Source: Ailurus styani (Eukaryota > Chordata > Mammalia > Carnivora > Ailuridae). Taken from it: a stretch of DNA of 64,000 nucleotides. Below are positions 1 through 64,000 of this stretch, piece after piece (within the stretch, counting starts at the first letter, position 1; each line of letters starts with the position of its first letter). The translations under genes and the position numbers were made by a program. The stretch covers positions 7,331,219-7,395,218 of the forward strand of contig LNAC01000008.1 in NCBI GenBank assembly GCA_002007465.1. The letters are read 5' to 3'. A model generated the notes under the pieces. The model was not told the origin of the DNA. It saw only the letters and a program-made list of their open reading frames with translations, and did not search any database.

Positions 1-560
1 GCCACCGGCGGGACCGAGCGCGCGCTGCGATTGGGCGGCGGCCTCACGTGACGAGGCGCCCACGTGAGCAGGGAGGCCAATTCGGGCGCGGCGAGGGCCT
101 CGGGGGGCGTGGCCGGGGCGGAGCCGAGCCCCGGGGGCCGCCGTGGGGCGCCGGGCAGTCCGCCGTGTTGGGCTGAGGTTACCCGGGAGCTGTCCGGGTC
201 TGGCGTCGGAAGCCGCGGCCGTGCTGCTGGGGTTGCTGCGGTAGTGACTCTCCGTGACCCGGCACTTTCAGTCTCTGCCACTGCGTGTGGCGCAGCATCC
301 GCTTCCCCCAGGAATTTGTTCAAAATGCCGAATCCCGGGCCCGCCCAAGACCCATGGATCGGAATCTGCTTTTCAACGAGACGCCCGGGGGACTCACCGG
401 CACCTTCGGGTTTGGGAGGCGCAAAGTGGAAGGACGCGTCAGCAGGGGGCGCTGGAGGCCTCCACACTCGGCCTGGAGGCCTGCTCCGCTGAGGCCCTCT
501 GACAAATCAAGAGGCCCAGACGGATGCGCGCTCGTTGTGGGATTTAGAAAATAAAATTAG
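1..560. promoter_or_regulatory. CpG island, probable TMEM42 promoter
   Basis: The first 500 or so bases are extremely GC and CpG rich, unlike the AT-rich rest of the window. Two palindromic E-boxes (CACGTG) lie at 45-50 and 61-66, CCAAT boxes at 30-34 (minus) and 77-81 (plus), and several GC boxes at 33-38 and about 104-121. This is a typical housekeeping promoter. In human the gene just past the 3' end of KIF15, in the same direction, is TMEM42, so this is probably the TMEM42 promoter reading leftward out of the window. That gene assignment is inference from synteny; no TMEM42 coding exon is visible. The open frame at 64-492 on the plus strand looks like chance GC-rich sequence. Confidence 0.6.
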
Positions 561-794
561 CGTCAGTCACCCATAATCACTCCGCTCAGATAACCAGGAC
601 TGACAGTACTTCCCATTTCCGATGCACTTAAAATGTTTAAAATGTGTGTAAAAAGCACATGTCTTTCAAAGAGAATTGCTGGAGTGTATCAAAGGACTAC
701 TTCCACTCTCCAGGAAAATCAGAGTACTTTCTGTCTAGGCACAGTTTTATATACAGCACACGTTAAAAAATAGTTTACATCATCTGTATAGGAC

Positions 795-993
795 TTTTTT
801 TTAAGATTTTGTTTATTTATTTGACACAGAGAGAGATCACAAGGAGGCAGAGAGGCAGGCAGAGAGAGAGAGAGAGGAGAAAACAGGTTCCCCGCTGAGC
901 AGAGAGCCCGATGCGGGCCTCGATCCCAGGTCCCTGAGATCATGACCTGAGCCGAAGGCAGAGGCTTTAACTCACTGAGCCACCCAGGCGCCC
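795..993 (-). mobile_element. CAN SINE
   Basis: Ends GAGCCACCCAGGCGCCC on the plus strand, with a T-rich start. Imperfect duplication of TGTATAGGACTTTTT flanks it. Confidence 0.93.
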
Positions 994-1160
994 TGTATGG
1001 GACTTTTTAAAATTTAGTATGAGTTCTCACTGAACTGTTGAGCACAGCATTTGTTTACCATGCAGGAAGTTTTCGTGAAAGACCTTCTTTTCCACTCTCT
1101 TTCACAGGGTGGTTTTGTGGTTCAATTTAAAGCACGGATAGCGCTGATAACTGCTGTTTC

Positions 1161-1385
1161 TAGGTTGAATTGTGTCCCCCCAAAATGATACGTTTAAGTC
1201 CACCAAGGACTTTGGTCAGTACCACAAGCTAAGAGAAAGGCATGGAAGTTCCCTGGAGCCCTCAGAGAGAATGACCTCGCCGACACCTTGATTCCGGACT
1301 TCTAGCCTCCAGAAACTGTGAGAGAATACATTTGTTTTTAGCCTCCGAGTTTGTGATTATTTGCTCCAGCAGCCCCCAGACACTC
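1161..1385 (+). mobile_element. MaLR-like LTR with internal deletion
   Basis: Starts GTTGAATTGTGTCCCCCCAA and ends CTTCTAGCCTCCAGAAACTG, then GTTTGTGATTATTTGCTCC, typical of MLT1-type LTRs. Non-coding. Confidence 0.7.
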
Positions 1386-1507
1386 CCATGGGTGGGTAAG
1401 ACCCAAGCCTCTTTAGTACCAGCTTCAGTGTCCCACCCTTCTCCCACCTCCAGGGTGATCTCGGTTTCTATGTTCTGAATTCTGTGTTCTAAATTATGCT
1501 GAATTTT

Positions 1508-1611
1508 ATTTTTTTTTTAAATTTTAAGTAATCTCTACACCCAACATGGCTTGAACTCACAACGCTGAGACCAAGAGTCCCACGCTCCACCATCAAGCCT
1601 GCCAGGTGCCC
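1508..1611 (-). mobile_element. Old carnivore SINE fragment
   Basis: Diverged tRNA-derived SINE with TAATCTCTACACCCAACATG and a CCAGGTGCCCC end. Confidence 0.7.
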
Positions 1612-1697
1612 CCTACACTGGTTTTTAGTTCCTTTTTTGTTTCTGGCTCTTAGGGATTGACTATTACTCTTTGGGAATTCAACTGTGCATTAATTTT

Positions 1698-2040
1698 TAA
1701 GTTTGTTTTTCCTCAGTTTTATTGACGTATAATTTACAACCCATAAAATGGAGCCATTTTGAAGAGTTTAATTTTTAGTAAATTTAGAGCTAATGTATGC
1801 AATCACCACCACAAACCAGCACATTTCCACCACATCGAAAAAGTTCCCATCGTGCCCATACGGTCTCTCGCTCCCATCCCCCGCCACAAGCTTCTATCTC
1901 TATAATCTGCCCTTTCTGGACATTTCACATAAATAGAATCACTCAGAATGTGGTCTTTTGGGTCTGGCTTCATTCACTTTTTTGTTGTTGAGGTTCATCC
2001 ATGTTGCCTCTTTTTACTGCTGAGTATAGTGTTCTAGTAT
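1698..2040 (-). mobile_element. Old L1 3' UTR fragment
   Basis: Reverse of old L1M 3' sequence: TTTTATTGACGTATAATTTA, CAATCACCACCACAAACCAG, CTTTCTGGACATTTCACATA. Confidence 0.7.
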
Positions 2041-2059
2041 ATGTAAAGAAAGCTCAGTA

Positions 2060-2480
2060 TCATTAGGCCTTAGGAGAAATGTCAGCAATGAGCCATGAGC
2101 AAGCACCGGGCTGGCTATACTGAAACACCTGGCAGTAACAGGAGCTGAGGAGGATGCGGAGAAACGGAGTCCCCTGCTGGTGGGAGCGTGCGGGTGCAAC
2201 CAAACAGTGCCTCCCCAGAGGGGAGGCAGTGTCTTAAAAAAAGTTAAACAAGCTTAACCAGCAACTCCACTCCTAGGTATCTTATCTACTCAAGCCACAG
2301 GAAACTCGGTCCCCAGCAAGATGGGCACACAAATATTTACAGCAGCGTTATTCATACTAGCTCCAAACTGCCAACAAGTTCAAACGCCCATCAAATGGTG
2401 AGTAAAGCAAATGCGGCATCTCGGCACAACAGAATATGATTCGCAACGAAAAGGAATGAAGTGGTGACACAAAGAAGTTC
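2060..2480 (+). mobile_element. Old L1 ORF2-end fragment, inverted half
   Basis: Plus-oriented L1M: GTCCCCTGCTGGTGGGAGCG, CTCCACTCCTAGGTATCTTA, AAAGGAATGAAGTGGTGACA. It ends at about the L1 position where the adjacent minus part begins. Confidence 0.75.
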
Positions 2481-2575
2481 CTTGAGGACAGGCGGTTTTG
2501 TTTGCTGTGTTCACGGATGACCAGGGCATGCAATAGGTGCTCATTAAGTAGATGGTGAATGGACAAGTCTTTTAT

Positions 2576-2770
2576 TTTTTTTAAAGATTTTATTTATTTA
2601 TTTAACACAGAGAGAGAAATTACAAGTAGCCAGAGAGGCAGGCAGAGGGAGAGGAGGAAGCAGGCTCCCTGCTGAGCAGAGAGCCGGATGTGGGCCTCGA
2701 TCCCAAGACCCTGAGATCATGACTTGAGCCGAAAGCAGAGGCTTTAACCCACTGAGCCACCCAGGCGCCC
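2576..2770 (-). mobile_element. CAN SINE
   Basis: Full SINE in minus orientation between the L1 remnant and the KIF15 3' UTR. Confidence 0.93.
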
Positions 2771-2817
2771 TGCACAAGTCTTTAATCTGGCTCTCCCAAG
2801 TGAACAATGTAAAGCAC

Positions 2818-2823
2818 TTTATT
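2818..2823 (-). terminator. KIF15 poly(A) signal (distal)
   Basis: AATAAA on the minus strand. It is the last of three in the 3' UTR (others at 2847-2852 and 3107-3112) and the likeliest main end; which is used cannot be told from sequence. Confidence 0.6.
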
Positions 2824-2846
2824 AAACTGTTAATTTTTATGGGATT

Positions 2847-2852
2847 TTTATT
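2847..2852 (-). terminator. KIF15 alternative poly(A) signal
   Basis: AATAAA on the minus strand, 24 bases before the distal signal. Confidence 0.4.
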
Positions 2853-3106
2853 ACATTTTGGAAAATGGGCATATGTACAGTCATAAAAAAATGCTCAGAA
2901 TACTTAAAAAGTAAGAATACAAAAATAATCTATGTTAACAAGTTTTCCTTTCCTACATGCTACACAACAGGGATTAATGTCATGTCAAGTTTTGAAAGCA
3001 CTACATTTCCTTAGAGCTTCTGCTACAAGACTTGAAGATTATGGTGAGTAGTACCTAAGGAAAAAATAACCTGGCCAACAACCACCGTAAACCTTAGCTA
3101 CAGTTT

Positions 3107-3112
3107 TTTATT
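3107..3112 (-). terminator. KIF15 proximal poly(A) signal candidate
   Basis: AATAAA on the minus strand. Use would give a 3' UTR of roughly 300 bases. Confidence 0.35.
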
Positions 3113-3384
3113 TTAAAAAGGCAAAAGGTTTTCCCAGTATTTACAGCTGATTGAAAACTTTGAAATGGGATGGTAACTTTCAAATAGCAGACTGCTGACT
3201 GCCACAGGGTGAGTACGGATGCAGAGCATTCATCAGAAACGTGAAGGTCAGCCCCCAATGCCACATACATAGTATACACTCCTTGATTCAGCTCCGTTAA
3301 ATGCACTAGGGTAGGGCTTACTTTTGCAAGAGGAAAGAAAGTCTCCAGAAAGGTGATGTCTAGGTAGGCAGTTGACCAAGATCC

Positions 3385-63938
<60,554 letters not shown>

Positions 63939-64000
63939 CTAGGAAAAAAGACAAGAAGTTACTATAGGCATTTAAAATTGTACTGGAAAAATCTCATTCT

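Larger units (their letters stand above)
551..2795. other. Intergenic region between CpG island and KIF15 3' end
   Basis: No gene is visible. The region is mostly old repeats listed separately: two CAN SINEs, an older SINE remnant, a MaLR-like LTR fragment and an inverted L1 copy. The remaining unique pieces are each under 300 bases. Confidence 0.7.
2795..3384 (-). other. KIF15: KIF15 3' UTR
   Basis: About 590 AT-rich bases after the stop, without repeats, ending just before a SINE. The length fits the human transcript as I recall it. The left limit is inferred from the last poly(A) signal. Confidence 0.7.

Noticed and set aside
64..492. 142-codon open frame in the CpG island
   Set aside because: GC-rich DNA has few stops by chance. 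The translation has no domain, and overlapping frames on both strands are equally open.
2598..2807. Repeated short frames such as WLSGLKPLLSAQVMISGSWDRG across the window
   Set aside because: These are translations of CAN SINE bodies and recur at every SINE; they are not genes.

Overview
This is a mammalian nuclear window, almost certainly from a carnivore and probably a mustelid. It holds about 48 tRNA-derived CAN-type SINEs. Most have the head GGGCGCCTGGGTGGCTCAG followed by GGGTTAAAGC, the variant I associate with weasels, otters and badgers rather than dogs, cats or bears. Old L1, L2, MIR, MaLR LTR and Tigger copies fill much of the rest. Nothing prokaryotic or viral is present.

One protein-coding gene runs through nearly the whole window: KIF15 (kinesin-12, Hklp2) on the minus strand, read from right to left. 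I placed 34 coding exons (63938 down to 3385) by splice sites, continuous reading phase and family knowledge. They sum to 4148 coding bases including the stop. If the first coding exon, which lies beyond 64000, supplies the 19 bases it does in human, the product is 1388 residues, the same as human KIF15. Exons 2-10 (63938-46591) encode the ATP-driven motor head with P-loop, switch I and switch II. Exons 11-35 (44336-3385) encode the long coiled-coil stalk and the C-terminal dimerisation and cargo region. The 3' UTR runs to about 2795. I see no frameshift, nonsense codon or lost splice site.

At the far left (1-560) is a CpG island with two CACGTG E-boxes, CCAAT boxes and GC boxes. By synteny (KIF15 is followed by TMEM42 in the same direction in human) it is probably the TMEM42 promoter, but no coding exon of that gene is visible.

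The introns carry two full-length processed pseudogenes: GAPDH at 30337-31601, and RPS19 at 42718-43239. The RPS19 copy lies inside a complete Tigger1-like DNA transposon at 41133-44068. Several retrotransposition scars have clean target-site duplications: two insertions of poly(A) alone, a 45-base L1 remnant, a 5'-truncated SINE dimer, and a SINE carrying a 28-base copy of nearby DNA. One 23-base intronic segment (8348-8370) has near-perfect splice sites and would act as a poison exon if used. Two assembly defects (79 N and a single N) fall in SINE tails. I found no undescribed gene system. The most interesting signals are the poison-exon candidate, the unusual insertions and a sharp regional switch in SINE orientation.
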